Source: an uncultured Flavobacteriales bacterium (GTDB lineage: Bacteria > Bacteroidota > Bacteroidia > Flavobacteriales > Crocinitomicaceae). From it: a DNA stretch of 64,000 nucleotides. Made by a program: the position numbers and the translations under genes. The stretch covers positions 124,001-188,000 of the forward strand of contig CAMLFH010000008.1 in the NCBI GenBank assembly GCA_946479285.1, read 5' to 3'. Below, piece after piece: positions 1 to 7,889 of this stretch. Position 1 is the first letter of the stretch; the number at the start of each line of letters is the position of its first letter. Under the pieces are notes generated by a model. The model was not told where the DNA came from. It saw only the letters and a program-made list of their open reading frames with translations, and did no database searches.

Positions 1-395
1 CAATTGGCATAAACCGTCACTTCGTAAGGGATGATCCAGCAGTTTCTGACTCCTTCGATATCCAGGAATAATTTGCGGTAATCGAGTGGAGTGATTGCAC
101 GGTTCGGCAGGATTTGCTCTGCGGTATAAAATTGTTGGGATATCGGTTTACTTCCTTCCTGTCCTGTGAGAAGATCGGCAATGGGAAGACTGGCCCTGTT
201 TCCCAGGTCGGTAATCGCATAAGAGAGCATTTCCAGGATGGTGATTCCGGGATCGTGTTCGTTGTAATCCGTCCAGAGCCCGCCACCCATCGATGCAATG
301 TGCTGTATACCGATGCGTCGCAGGTAGTCAAAATCGAGATCGTTTCCCGTTGAGACGTCCCGGTTTATAGTGATACTGTTCTTTAAAGTTGGCAT
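1..395 (-). CDS. eCIS baseplate protein, Afp12-like (partial, runs off the left edge)
   Basis: The frame opens with ATG at 395 and stays open to base 1, giving 131 codons of N-terminus. It reads MPTLKNSITINRDVSTGNDL at the start, followed by a GLWTDYNEHDPGITILEMLS segment at about residues 45-64. In my experience that DYxEHDPGITxLE signature marks the large J-like baseplate proteins of contractile injection systems. The start overlaps the end of the upstream baseplate gene by 13 bp, as expected for translationally coupled structural genes. By position it corresponds to Afp12, a baseplate wedge component in the assembled particle. The C-terminal part lies outside the window, so its size and any fused domain cannot be judged. 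The overlapping open frame at 17-331 on the same strand is a shadow of this gene. Confidence 0.82.
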   Translation of the reverse strand, partial: MPTLKNSITINRDVSTGNDLDFDYLRRIGIQHIASMGGGLWTDYNEHDPGITILEMLSYAITDLGNRASLPIADLLTGQEGSKPISQQFYTAEQILPNRAITPLDYRKLFLDIEGVRNCWIIPYEVTVYAN

Positions 396-3300
396 TGTTC
401 AGTTGCTGTGTTAGGAGTGGAACATGAATAAATAGTGGTTGAAATATCGTGTCGTTTTGCAGAAGACAAAATGGCTTTCGGGGAAGATGGCTCTACAACT
501 GTTGAAGCTTTGCCATTCTGGATCAGCTGTACATTTTGCAGGTAATCCACATAAGGAAGCTCTTCCAGGTAATCAATCAATACACTTAAGTAAAGTTTTC
601 CTCCGAAATTGATGGTTTCGCGTTCTGTGAAAGCCCAAGGGGAAAGGAACCTGGTAATATCTTCATTGATTTGGTCAATGTACAAAGCTTCATCAAACTC
701 CGGATAGAATTTCACCTTCAGTGATACTTTGACTTCCTCGTAATCCGGGTTAATCACATGTGTTTTCACATGCAGTGAGTTCAATTCCGAAATAAACGAT
801 TCGATGCGGTTCAATGTTGCTTTGCTGACTCTTGGCTGATACGGATCAAACACATTGCGTTGAAGGGTATCGGGAATGACTACAAGCGTTACACTTCCGG
901 GTGATTGAAACGAACAATCACAAGTATGTGTAAGGCATTTTACTTTGTAGATCTCCGGAAAGTTTTGGAGCACCAGGTGTTCGTAATCCCATAAGTTGAT
1001 CGCCCGGTTTTTATGTCTCAATCGTTCACTGACCCGCTTGTAATAAAGGGGATCAGTTTCTTCAGGTCTTCCTCCGAAGGAATTATATGGCTGGGAAACC
1101 GACTTAATAGCGGCAATCCGTGAAACCAATTTGGTAATTGTTCCGGCAGGAAGCCCTTTTTCGAGGTGAGAAAGTTCATTTCCCCTGTCATCAAAGACGG
1201 CTGTAGCTGCCTGGCCATAAATTCCTAGTACACGGCAAACCGCATCATACTTTTTGTACATTTTTGCCTGTACCCAAAACATTCCGGGAGTAAGCAGCGT
1301 ATTATCCGAATTTGCTTCCACCGGAATCTTGAATTTGACTAATCCCGATTGAAGAAAGTTATCTGTTTGATTGATGAGCATCAGCGTCGAATCAAGCTTT
1401 TTCCATTGGTTGTTGCATAGAATTGACCAATGGACTTTTTGGGTTCCGCTGAAAGATTCCACCAGGGGATTTTCAGATCCTTCCAATACCTGGATAAGCA
1501 GGGAAACTTGTTGCAATGCTTCTGCACTTTCCAGGCCGATGAACAAACTTCCTCCTTTGCAATATTCCGGAGTAAGCGTACAACCGGTAGGCTGACCATC
1601 AAGGGATGCTTTCAAAAAGGGATTTTCTTCGGACTCACCAAACGGATGGATATGTAATAGCTCCAGGGAACGCTCATTAAAATAAGATTCATCATTCACC
1701 GTTAAATTCAACTCGTCCGTTGCGGAATAACTCAGAGAGATTGCATCTGCAAAAGGAATATAAGGTTGGTTGGGAATCGGCACATTGGGATTCGTACTGA
1801 TCATTGCCAGTGAATATATGCGCGGATAGATTTCCTGTAAAAAGGATTGATCCAGTGTCAGGCGAACCGGCCCGGAGGTATTTTCAGCAAAGCTGCCGTT
1901 GGAAACTCCGAAATTGGTTTCGTAGAAGACCGGAGTGCCGCCGGGTGAGTAAAACAGGTTCATATCGGTTTGAACTGTGTTCCAGCTGCCATTGGAAAAA
2001 ATCCAGGAATCTGCTTTAAAGTAATCGCTGCTGTTTACTATATGGGTGTAGTAATCCTCAAAATTGACATACTTGTAAAGAGAAGCTGCTTGCGTAGCCG
2101 TATTTCCGGATACTTTGGCTGCAGATGCATTTTGGATATAGGGAATAATGTTGTTGAATTTATCCTGTGTAACTGTTCCCAAAAACGATTTGTCATACCC
2201 TTCATAATAATTTTTGAAGCTGTCAGGAGTGTTTTTCCAATGGATCTTTACATCCACGTGCTTCCATTTCTTACTGAATACTTCCGGATGAAAGACTGAA
2301 AAAGCAGATCCTTTAACGGGGTTGGTAGTGAAGGGATAAAATGGTTTTTTGACGTTCAATGTGCCGGTATCGCTCTCGATCGTCAAAATTTTCATGTTTT
2401 GTACATTGACTTTCAAACGAATGTGAGAGATCGGCTGGGAAAAATAGCGGTAGATGTCGTAACCGCCGAGTTCTTCCGTAGCAACTTCAAAACGGAAAAG
2501 GGGATGCTCTGTTCCGTAATTACCACCGTGTATGACCTGATCATAACTCACAACAGCTTCCTGATCGGGTTGAAGTTCAACACACAGGTTGCATAGCTGC
2601 GGATTGAACCCTGTCGTGTAATTCTGAATGGCTCCGGTGTTTTCATTGATAGAGATGACATTGGAGGATAGCGGGATTGGACCGACCCATCCTTTCGCTC
2701 CGGTATAGTAGACAGAAATGAAGGTGGAATTGGAAGCGTTGGTCAATGCAACCGGTGCTCCGGAAAATTGAGCCTGAACAACTACCTGGCGTTTGCCTTC
2801 AGATAAATCCAGGGTATGTGATGCAACAGCAAATCCCAGTCGCGCTTCATCTTGTTCCGGACGATCACCGGGAGTGCCTGCATAACCGAAAGGATACCAG
2901 CTTGTATCTTCCCCTGGGAATTTCGATCCGGCACCGTCATAACTCGATGCATTGGAAGCAGCTTTTACTGCATAACTGTTGTTTACGGGAGAATCAGGAG
3001 CATTGTAAACGCTTTTGACACTTCCTATTTTGGTTTGATTGACGACCATTTCGTCTTTCAGCTTATAAACCCTTGTTACATCAGTTGCATCTTTTTCTCC
3101 GTTCAGTTCAGTTCCGGCAGCAATTCTTTCTTGCGAAAAAGTACGTGCCAGTTCGAAAATAACAGTTACACTATCGGGTTCTTCCTTCAGATGATTTAAC
3201 TGAAGCACTTCCGAATAATAAAAATCGAGGTGGCGTTTCGTGAATCCGTTCAACCGATCGGTAGACTGATTGAGCAGGATCAGAAAGCATACAAACAGTG

Positions 3301-3583
3301 TCAGGTGAGGAGTCAGTTTGTTATCTGTCCCCAGGTTATCAATGAGGGTTTTGATCTCTGTGGTATTTGGAAAGAAAGCTTGCCAGTTCCCATTTGGATC
3401 TATCTCGTCCAACTCATCGAAGTAGTTGATATCTTTAGCGAAGTTGTATGCAAATTTCATCCAGTCTTCCAGTCCGAATCCCATTAATTTGATGTTTTCA
3501 GGATCGAGCGAATGGTCGTAACGCATGGATTGATCGAGTCCGTTTCTTCTGAGAACTTCTGCTATGTCGTTACAATTGCTCAT
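383..3583 (-). CDS. eCIS baseplate J-like protein (Afp11/gp6-like)
   Basis: A 1066-aa protein. The N-terminal half is rich in aromatic and Asn/Ser beta-type sequence. The C-terminal third (from about residue 830) carries the baseplate-J hallmark FGGRPEETDPLYYKRVSERL, followed by a KNRAINLWDYEHLVLQNFPE segment, as in Afp11-type and phage gpJ/gp6-like wedge proteins. Family members form the baseplate ring that links the spike hub to the sheath. The start ATG overlaps the TGA of the gp25-like gene (ATGA), and the 3' end overlaps the next baseplate gene by 13 bp, so it sits inside one tightly packed operon. It is longer than phage J proteins, which fits the enlarged versions seen in Bacteroidota eCIS. 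Assignment to Afp11 rather than Afp12 is by order and is less certain than the family call. Confidence 0.85.
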   Translation of the reverse strand: MSNCNDIAEVLRRNGLDQSMRYDHSLDPENIKLMGFGLEDWMKFAYNFAKDINYFDELDEIDPNGNWQAFFPNTTEIKTLIDNLGTDNKLTPHLTLFVCFLILLNQSTDRLNGFTKRHLDFYYSEVLQLNHLKEEPDSVTVIFELARTFSQERIAAGTELNGEKDATDVTRVYKLKDEMVVNQTKIGSVKSVYNAPDSPVNNSYAVKAASNASSYDGAGSKFPGEDTSWYPFGYAGTPGDRPEQDEARLGFAVASHTLDLSEGKRQVVVQAQFSGAPVALTNASNSTFISVYYTGAKGWVGPIPLSSNVISINENTGAIQNYTTGFNPQLCNLCVELQPDQEAVVSYDQVIHGGNYGTEHPLFRFEVATEELGGYDIYRYFSQPISHIRLKVNVQNMKILTIESDTGTLNVKKPFYPFTTNPVKGSAFSVFHPEVFSKKWKHVDVKIHWKNTPDSFKNYYEGYDKSFLGTVTQDKFNNIIPYIQNASAAKVSGNTATQAASLYKYVNFEDYYTHIVNSSDYFKADSWIFSNGSWNTVQTDMNLFYSPGGTPVFYETNFGVSNGSFAENTSGPVRLTLDQSFLQEIYPRIYSLAMISTNPNVPIPNQPYIPFADAISLSYSATDELNLTVNDESYFNERSLELLHIHPFGESEENPFLKASLDGQPTGCTLTPEYCKGGSLFIGLESAEALQQVSLLIQVLEGSENPLVESFSGTQKVHWSILCNNQWKKLDSTLMLINQTDNFLQSGLVKFKIPVEANSDNTLLTPGMFWVQAKMYKKYDAVCRVLGIYGQAATAVFDDRGNELSHLEKGLPAGTITKLVSRIAAIKSVSQPYNSFGGRPEETDPLYYKRVSERLRHKNRAINLWDYEHLVLQNFPEIYKVKCLTHTCDCSFQSPGSVTLVVIPDTLQRNVFDPYQPRVSKATLNRIESFISELNSLHVKTHVINPDYEEVKVSLKVKFYPEFDEALYIDQINEDITRFLSPWAFTERETINFGGKLYLSVLIDYLEELPYVDYLQNVQLIQNGKASTVVEPSSPKAILSSAKRHDISTTIYSCSTPNTATEQCQL

Positions 3584-4014
3584 ATAATTCCGGTTTTAGT
3601 GTATGAAATATCGTTTCCTTCAATTCGGTAGAAAGGGTAAACCATATTGCGTCTTGAATTAGTGGTGCGAATGCGGTAATCCAGGATAATATCTATTCTC
3701 CCGTCCAGGATGTGTTCCTGGTCCAGGGTTACATTTTCCAGGTCGATTCGTGGTTCAGAATAAAGGATTGCAGTACGGATGATTTCCGTAATCTTTGTGG
3801 TCAGTGTCAGGTTGATAGATTCGAAAAGCAGCGATTCTAAATTGCAGCCATATTCGGGCAGCATAATGCGCTCGTTTGGTCTGGTAGAAAGTAAAACCTG
3901 CAGGCTTTCCATGATGTCTTTTTCATCCGAACTCATCCGGACAAACTCGTTTGTTTTGTCAAAACTCGGAGGAAAACTCCAACCTGTGCCTAAGAATGAT
4001 TCGTTTATTTCCAT
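3580..4014 (-). CDS. gp25/Afp9-like baseplate wedge protein
   Basis: A 144-aa protein starting MEINESFLGTGWSFPPSFDK. I chose the ATG at 4014; a longer frame reaching 4164 would run through the PAAR gene and adds unrelated sequence. The core motif RPNERIMLPEYGCNLESLLFE is characteristic of the GPW/gp25 family (small lysozyme-like wedge proteins of phage, T6SS and eCIS baseplates). It lies 11 bp after the PAAR gene and overlaps the J-like gene by 4 bp. The family bridges the sheath base and the wedge and is essential for sheath nucleation in related systems. Length is normal for the family. Confidence 0.9.
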   Translation of the reverse strand: MEINESFLGTGWSFPPSFDKTNEFVRMSSDEKDIMESLQVLLSTRPNERIMLPEYGCNLESLLFESINLTLTTKITEIIRTAILYSEPRIDLENVTLDQEHILDGRIDIILDYRIRTTNSRRNMVYPFYRIEGNDISYTKTGII

Positions 4015-4025
4015 GTTTTTAATTG

Positions 4026-4316
4026 TTATCCGATTAATACTGTTGCCAAACCGGCAACGATTGTTCCGCCATGAGCTGTTGTGTCTGTCATTCTGGCGGC
4101 TGGTTTCCCACCGATAAGTACGGTCGCGGAACCGCTGGTAATTGTATCTGGCGGACCACTGCAAGTGGCCATGTCTCCCATACGTGCTGCGGGCATTCCC
4201 CCGATGAGTACTGTTGGTTCACCCGGAGGAAGAATGGGACCTCCCACGTGTGGAACGTTTCCTGTTACCATAGGACAAACATGCATGTCCGTTGTGCGTG
4301 CTGCTGGTTGTCCCAT
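4026..4316 (-). CDS. PAAR-domain spike-tip protein (Afp10-like)
   Basis: A 96-aa protein, MGQPAARTTDMHVCPMVTGN at the N-terminus, with two repeats of the PAAR pattern VLIGGxPAARMxD at about residues 36-48 and 67-79 and conserved His/Cys positions that in the family bind a metal ion at the cone apex. PAAR proteins cap the VgrG-like spike and can carry effector domains. This one is PAAR only, without an extension. It follows the spike gene with a 2-bp gap, the usual spike-then-tip order. Confidence 0.93.
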   Translation of the reverse strand: MGQPAARTTDMHVCPMVTGNVPHVGGPILPPGEPTVLIGGMPAARMGDMATCSGPPDTITSGSATVLIGGKPAARMTDTTAHGGTIVAGLATVLIG

Positions 4317-4318
4317 GA

Positions 4319-6064
4319 TCAGTTGATTTGAACGATTGAACCTTTGATTGTTGTTGTGGCACTTGAACTTACTTCTGTGCCGGCATTTCCGGAGGCTTTT
4401 ACCTCTGCCTGACCAGTGATCTCAATGTTCATACCTTCAATCGTAACATCACCGGTTGCCTTCAATATCAGGTCTTTTCCGCTTTCGATAGAAATTCCGT
4501 CCTTGTTCATTTTTAAGGTATTGGAGTTCTCATCCTGAAGGGTGATTTCTCCGGCATCTTCATCAATAATCACTTTCTTACCTGCAGGAGTTTCGATGGT
4601 GACGGATTTCTTTTCATCATCGAACAGAAATTTCATCTCGCTACGGGTAACAAACCCCTTGATATTGTTTGCATCTTCTGCCTTTAATGGCGCAGGTTTA
4701 GCACTGCTGTTCAGCATTCCAACAATTACGGCATTATTCGGATCTTCGTTAATAAATCCAACCAACACTTCATCACCGATTTCAGGCAAGAAGAAGGATC
4801 CACGGTTTTCTCCGGCATCCATTGTTGCCAAACGGCACCAGATACCTTGTTCCTGGCTGTTTACGATGGGCAGTTTTACCATGACGCGGTATTCCCCCAT
4901 CGGATCGTCCTGTAATTGTGAAACAACCCCGTATTGAAGTCCTTTGACAGCAGGAATTAGACCGGCAGCTGGAGCATCGTTGATGTCATAGGTTTCTGAA
5001 AACCAAACCGGGTCCAGACCGAATTGCGCATCAACGGTCCAAAGTCCGCTGGTAATATTATGCTGTACTCCGGAAATAAAAATGTTTCCGTTGAACCGAT
5101 CACTGATGCCTTCCAGTTTCAATACTGTTCCGGGTTTCACCTTATCGATACCCTGGAATCGAACTCGTCCGCGTACTTTCGCCATTTGCTGGAAAACCAT
5201 TTTGGAATTTGCCCAATCCTGAGCTTCCGTCTCATTCATATTGCCACCTGACTTTAACTCCAGATCTTTCAATCCAATTACTTTCGCTAGTTGTGCAGAA
5301 TCCAGGTTTCCACTTGTTTTCATGGGCGGATTGTTTGCTTCGATCTTACTGATTTCCTGGTCTGCCTGGTTCCAGCTGTATGCCGTAACTTTGGAGAACT
5401 GGTTTCGCGCATCAATTTCTGCATCGAAATCCATGATGGACATTCCATAAGCCACTGTTTCTATCGGGTCTTGTCCCGTATCCGGTTTGCCGATAATTAG
5501 CTTACCGTTGTCCGTGAAACAAACCATTCCATTTGCCTGGGCCCGTGATACCAGAAAATCCCAGTCTGATGCATTGTATTGAACCAGCTTCTCATGTTGG
5601 TAATTTGTTTTGTCAATCTTTTTTTCCAGATTGTATGCGGTGATTAATTCATCAAAAACATCACTGTCTGTGCTGTCGTAGAAGAATTTGGATTTTCTGC
5701 CGACGGTCATTTTCACCGATTCGTCTTTGCACTCTATCACCAGGGAAGATTTTCCATTGCGTACTTTGATGGAATGCCGGATAATCATTCCTTTGAATAT
5801 CATCTTGTTTTCGGAGTGATAGCCCACATTGATCTGGATTTTTTTACCAGGAACAAAAAAGCTGCTGTTACTGATTTGGAAATTTTGGTCCGAAGGTGTG
5901 CCTTCATAAAAGGTAATACGTGCACTGGCTATCCGGTTGAATTCTTTACGGACAGCTATGCCCAGAACAGGATAGGTTCCGGGGATCTCGTTTCCTTCCA
6001 CCAGGATTTGGTGTGTAACAAGATCCGGACTTTTTCCAGTTTGTATGATTCCGGTATTGTTCAT
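4319..6064 (-). CDS. VgrG/gpD-gpV-like spike protein (Afp8-like)
   Basis: A 581-aa trimeric-spike type protein. Residues about 1-330 resemble the gp27/gpD hub domain (a YNASDWDFLVSRAQANGMVC segment is typical). Residues about 370-470 form the gp5 OB-fold (GVVSQLQDDPMGEYRVMVKL and FFLPEIGDEVLVGFINEDP). The C-terminus is a repetitive beta-helix-like needle rich in Gly, Ile, Thr and Val (about 480-581). No fused effector domain is visible. Its ATG shares one base with the TAA of the LysM gene (TAATG). Family knowledge places it at the centre of the baseplate, puncturing the target membrane. Confidence 0.92.
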   Translation of the reverse strand: MNNTGIIQTGKSPDLVTHQILVEGNEIPGTYPVLGIAVRKEFNRIASARITFYEGTPSDQNFQISNSSFFVPGKKIQINVGYHSENKMIFKGMIIRHSIKVRNGKSSLVIECKDESVKMTVGRKSKFFYDSTDSDVFDELITAYNLEKKIDKTNYQHEKLVQYNASDWDFLVSRAQANGMVCFTDNGKLIIGKPDTGQDPIETVAYGMSIMDFDAEIDARNQFSKVTAYSWNQADQEISKIEANNPPMKTSGNLDSAQLAKVIGLKDLELKSGGNMNETEAQDWANSKMVFQQMAKVRGRVRFQGIDKVKPGTVLKLEGISDRFNGNIFISGVQHNITSGLWTVDAQFGLDPVWFSETYDINDAPAAGLIPAVKGLQYGVVSQLQDDPMGEYRVMVKLPIVNSQEQGIWCRLATMDAGENRGSFFLPEIGDEVLVGFINEDPNNAVIVGMLNSSAKPAPLKAEDANNIKGFVTRSEMKFLFDDEKKSVTIETPAGKKVIIDEDAGEITLQDENSNTLKMNKDGISIESGKDLILKATGDVTIEGMNIEITGQAEVKASGNAGTEVSSSATTTIKGSIVQIN

Positions 6065-6792
6065 TAGTCAGGTTTTTGAATGGGTGGAAAGAATAATTGT
6101 TGTCCGGCTTTTAGTTTTCGGAAAGTGGTTAATTGGTTCACTCGGGCTACTTCCAGGTAATACTTGGAATCACCATAAATGCGTTTGGTCATGAGAGGCA
6201 AAGTATCACCTTCTTCTACGATTCTCACGTGAGTGAGGTCCGGAGAATGCAGGTTGGAATCAGCAGCCTCTTTCTTAGGCTCGATGAATTTTCGAAACTT
6301 GGCTTTAGCCACAGCTCTTAATGGCTTACCATCCGGAGCAAATAATTTGTATTCAATAGAAACTTCCGCCAAAACTCCCTGGAAATGCAATGCTCCCCAT
6401 TCGATCTTCAGGTAATTCGGCCTGTGAATCTCGGAGTTGATGTCATAAGTGACCTTCATGAATGTTTTGATGCTCTCTTCAACACCCGTGGCGTTTTTCT
6501 TTTCCAGGATACTAAATTCCCCGTCACCGAATACACCCGTGTCATCGAACAAAAATTCCAACTCGATGTCTGAGGGCGGAGCATTTTGAAAGTATGCCTG
6601 TGGTTTGCCTTCTGTTGTTTCAGGAACGATGTATTCGACTTTGTGATTCAGAACAAATTTTTCCGGATTGACAAGGGTAGTAAACGACCCGTTAGTAACT
6701 TCAACCGTACATTCCGGATTAGAATAAGCCTGAATTTTTAATTTGGTGAGCTCTCCGTTGGGGTTGCCTTTGATATTTATTGATGGTTTCAT
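6064..6792 (-). CDS. LysM-domain tube-initiation protein (Afp7-like)
   Basis: A 242-aa protein. I start it at the ATG at 6792, which overlaps the TGA of the 50-aa gene upstream (TGATG); a GTG immediately upstream at 6795 is less likely. The N-terminal portion (about 1-165) is the contractile-injection-system tube-protein domain with the NPEKFVLNHKVEYIVPETT segment. The C-terminal 50 residues are a LysM motif (VEEGDTLPLMTKRIYGDSKY, then LKAGQQLFFPP). Afp7-like proteins join the spike hub to the first tube ring, as gp53/gp54-type proteins do in phage. The order tube, DUF5908, LysM, spike, PAAR matches known eCIS loci. Confidence 0.9.
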   Translation of the reverse strand: MKPSINIKGNPNGELTKLKIQAYSNPECTVEVTNGSFTTLVNPEKFVLNHKVEYIVPETTEGKPQAYFQNAPPSDIELEFLFDDTGVFGDGEFSILEKKNATGVEESIKTFMKVTYDINSEIHRPNYLKIEWGALHFQGVLAEVSIEYKLFAPDGKPLRAVAKAKFRKFIEPKKEAADSNLHSPDLTHVRIVEEGDTLPLMTKRIYGDSKYYLEVARVNQLTTFRKLKAGQQLFFPPIQKPD

Positions 6793-6944
6793 CACCGTTC
6801 TTTTTTGTCGTTCATAATTGTAAATACTTCATCCAGGCAGGTGTCCATTAACTCGTCCATTGATTGTTCAGGTTTCTTGTCCTTCTTAGATTGGTCGTCG
6901 TTGACCTGAATTCTCACATGCAATTCTTTGATTTCTATTGGCAT
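6792..6944 (-). CDS. Small DUF5908-type eCIS protein (50 aa)
   Basis: A 50-aa frame starting MPIEIKELHVRIQVNDDQSK at the ATG at 6944 and ending in TGA shared with the LysM gene. The MPIEIxELxIxxxV opening is what I recognise from DUF5908 proteins, which occur at this point of eCIS operons (Afp6 position). The rest is charged (KKDKKPEQSMDELMD) and probably partly disordered or helical. Its job is not established; position between the tube and LysM genes suggests a structural or assembly role at the tube base. It is short enough to be missed by length-filtered gene callers. Confidence 0.85.
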   Translation of the reverse strand: MPIEIKELHVRIQVNDDQSKKDKKPEQSMDELMDTCLDEVFTIMNDKKER

Positions 6945-6970
6945 AATGATTTGGAATAATTACCGGAAGG

Positions 6971-7423
6971 TTAAAAACTAACATGCGGTATAGTGAAATA
7001 TTTGTAAGTCAGTTCGATAGTTTCTACTACGATGTTGCTGCTCTCAGCATTGAATTCCGAGACTTCACATTTGACGGGAAGCGCTCCTTTAATGCTCCAG
7101 GTTTTAAGTGGGATCATTTGGTCATTCATCAGGATTATTAGTAAATCCATCGGAGTGAATTCGAAATTCTCGATGGCATTGTTGCACCAGCGCAGTAACG
7201 TAGAGTCGGGAACCATGCCCCGTTTGAGCACCAGGTTCGGAAACCTGACGCTCTGGGGCAATTTATGTTTGAAGCGGTTTTCACCTCCCTCAACTACTTC
7301 CGTTATTTCAACGCTGGCAGAAAGTCCCGAGACAGATTGGAACATCGAATCGATCACTGCGAACTGCTTGTTGAGAAACTGCACTTGAAAGTGGAATCCT
7401 CTGGGCGGATAGTAGTTGATCAT
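6971..7423 (-). CDS. eCIS inner-tube protein (Afp5-like)
   Basis: A 150-aa T4-gp19-like tube protein: PPRGFHFQVQFLNKQF at the start, then SVSGLSASVEITEVVEGGEN, and LPQSVRFPNLVLKRGM around residues 55-70. These are the beta-hairpin and ring-contact segments of Hcp/gp19-type tube monomers. It is clearly a diverged paralogue of the adjacent 143-aa tube gene, separated by 2 bp. In related systems the divergent copy forms the first tube layer at the baseplate while the other builds the shaft; which does which here is inferred from order. Confidence 0.9.
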   Translation of the reverse strand: MINYYPPRGFHFQVQFLNKQFAVIDSMFQSVSGLSASVEITEVVEGGENRFKHKLPQSVRFPNLVLKRGMVPDSTLLRWCNNAIENFEFTPMDLLIILMNDQMIPLKTWSIKGALPVKCEVSEFNAESSNIVVETIELTYKYFTIPHVSF

Positions 7424-7425
7424 GA

Positions 7426-7857
7426 TTAATCGTTTTGAATGGATAACCCTTCGTGTACGATTTCCATAGACTCGATCGCTACTTCATTCCCGTCTGCTTT
7501 CAAATCAGTTGATTGAACTTTCGTTGGAAATGCATTTCTTACTTTCCAAACCACAATCGGTTCGTGATCCTGGTTCAACAAGGAGATCGTGATGTCTCTA
7601 CGCTCAACGGTGTTCATCTGAATAGAATTCAACCATTCGTAATATTCGTTATCTCCCTGGAACATTCCTCTTTTCAAAGTGATGTTTGAGAACTTGTGAA
7701 GCCCCGGCATTTTGATTTTACTGTATTCCGGGCTTGCTCCCTGACGGTACTCAATGACTTCCACTTCTGAATCAAGTCCGGAGATCTCAGTGAAACCGAT
7801 TTTTGTTCCTCCCCATTCTACTTGGAAGTGAAACTTGGATAATGGATATGTTGCCAT
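7426..7857 (-). CDS. eCIS major inner-tube protein (Afp1-like)
   Basis: A 143-aa protein beginning MATYPLSKFHFQVEWGGTKI, with FTEISGLDSEVEVIEYRQGA and a HKFSNITLKRGMFQGDNEYY segment. These are classic phage-tail-tube/Afp1 family motifs; length and motif spacing are normal. It lies 32 bp downstream of the sheath gene and 2 bp before the second tube gene. Monomers form hexameric rings stacking into the rigid tube through which cargo travels. Being next to the sheath gene, it is probably the abundant shaft subunit. Confidence 0.93.
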   Translation of the reverse strand: MATYPLSKFHFQVEWGGTKIGFTEISGLDSEVEVIEYRQGASPEYSKIKMPGLHKFSNITLKRGMFQGDNEYYEWLNSIQMNTVERRDITISLLNQDHEPIVVWKVRNAFPTKVQSTDLKADGNEVAIESMEIVHEGLSIQND

Positions 7858-7889
7858 AATTTTGTTTGTTTTTTGTTAATGATTAATAA

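Noticed and set aside
17..331. Minus-strand open frame of 104 codons at the left edge
   Set aside because: It lies in another frame over the baseplate gene starting at 395, whose translation shows clear family motifs; the frame itself has low-complexity, non-family sequence.
4015..4164. Upstream extension of the gp25-like gene
   Set aside because: Runs antiparallel in frame terms through the PAAR gene coding region and adds Arg-rich noise; MEINES at 4014 is the proper start.
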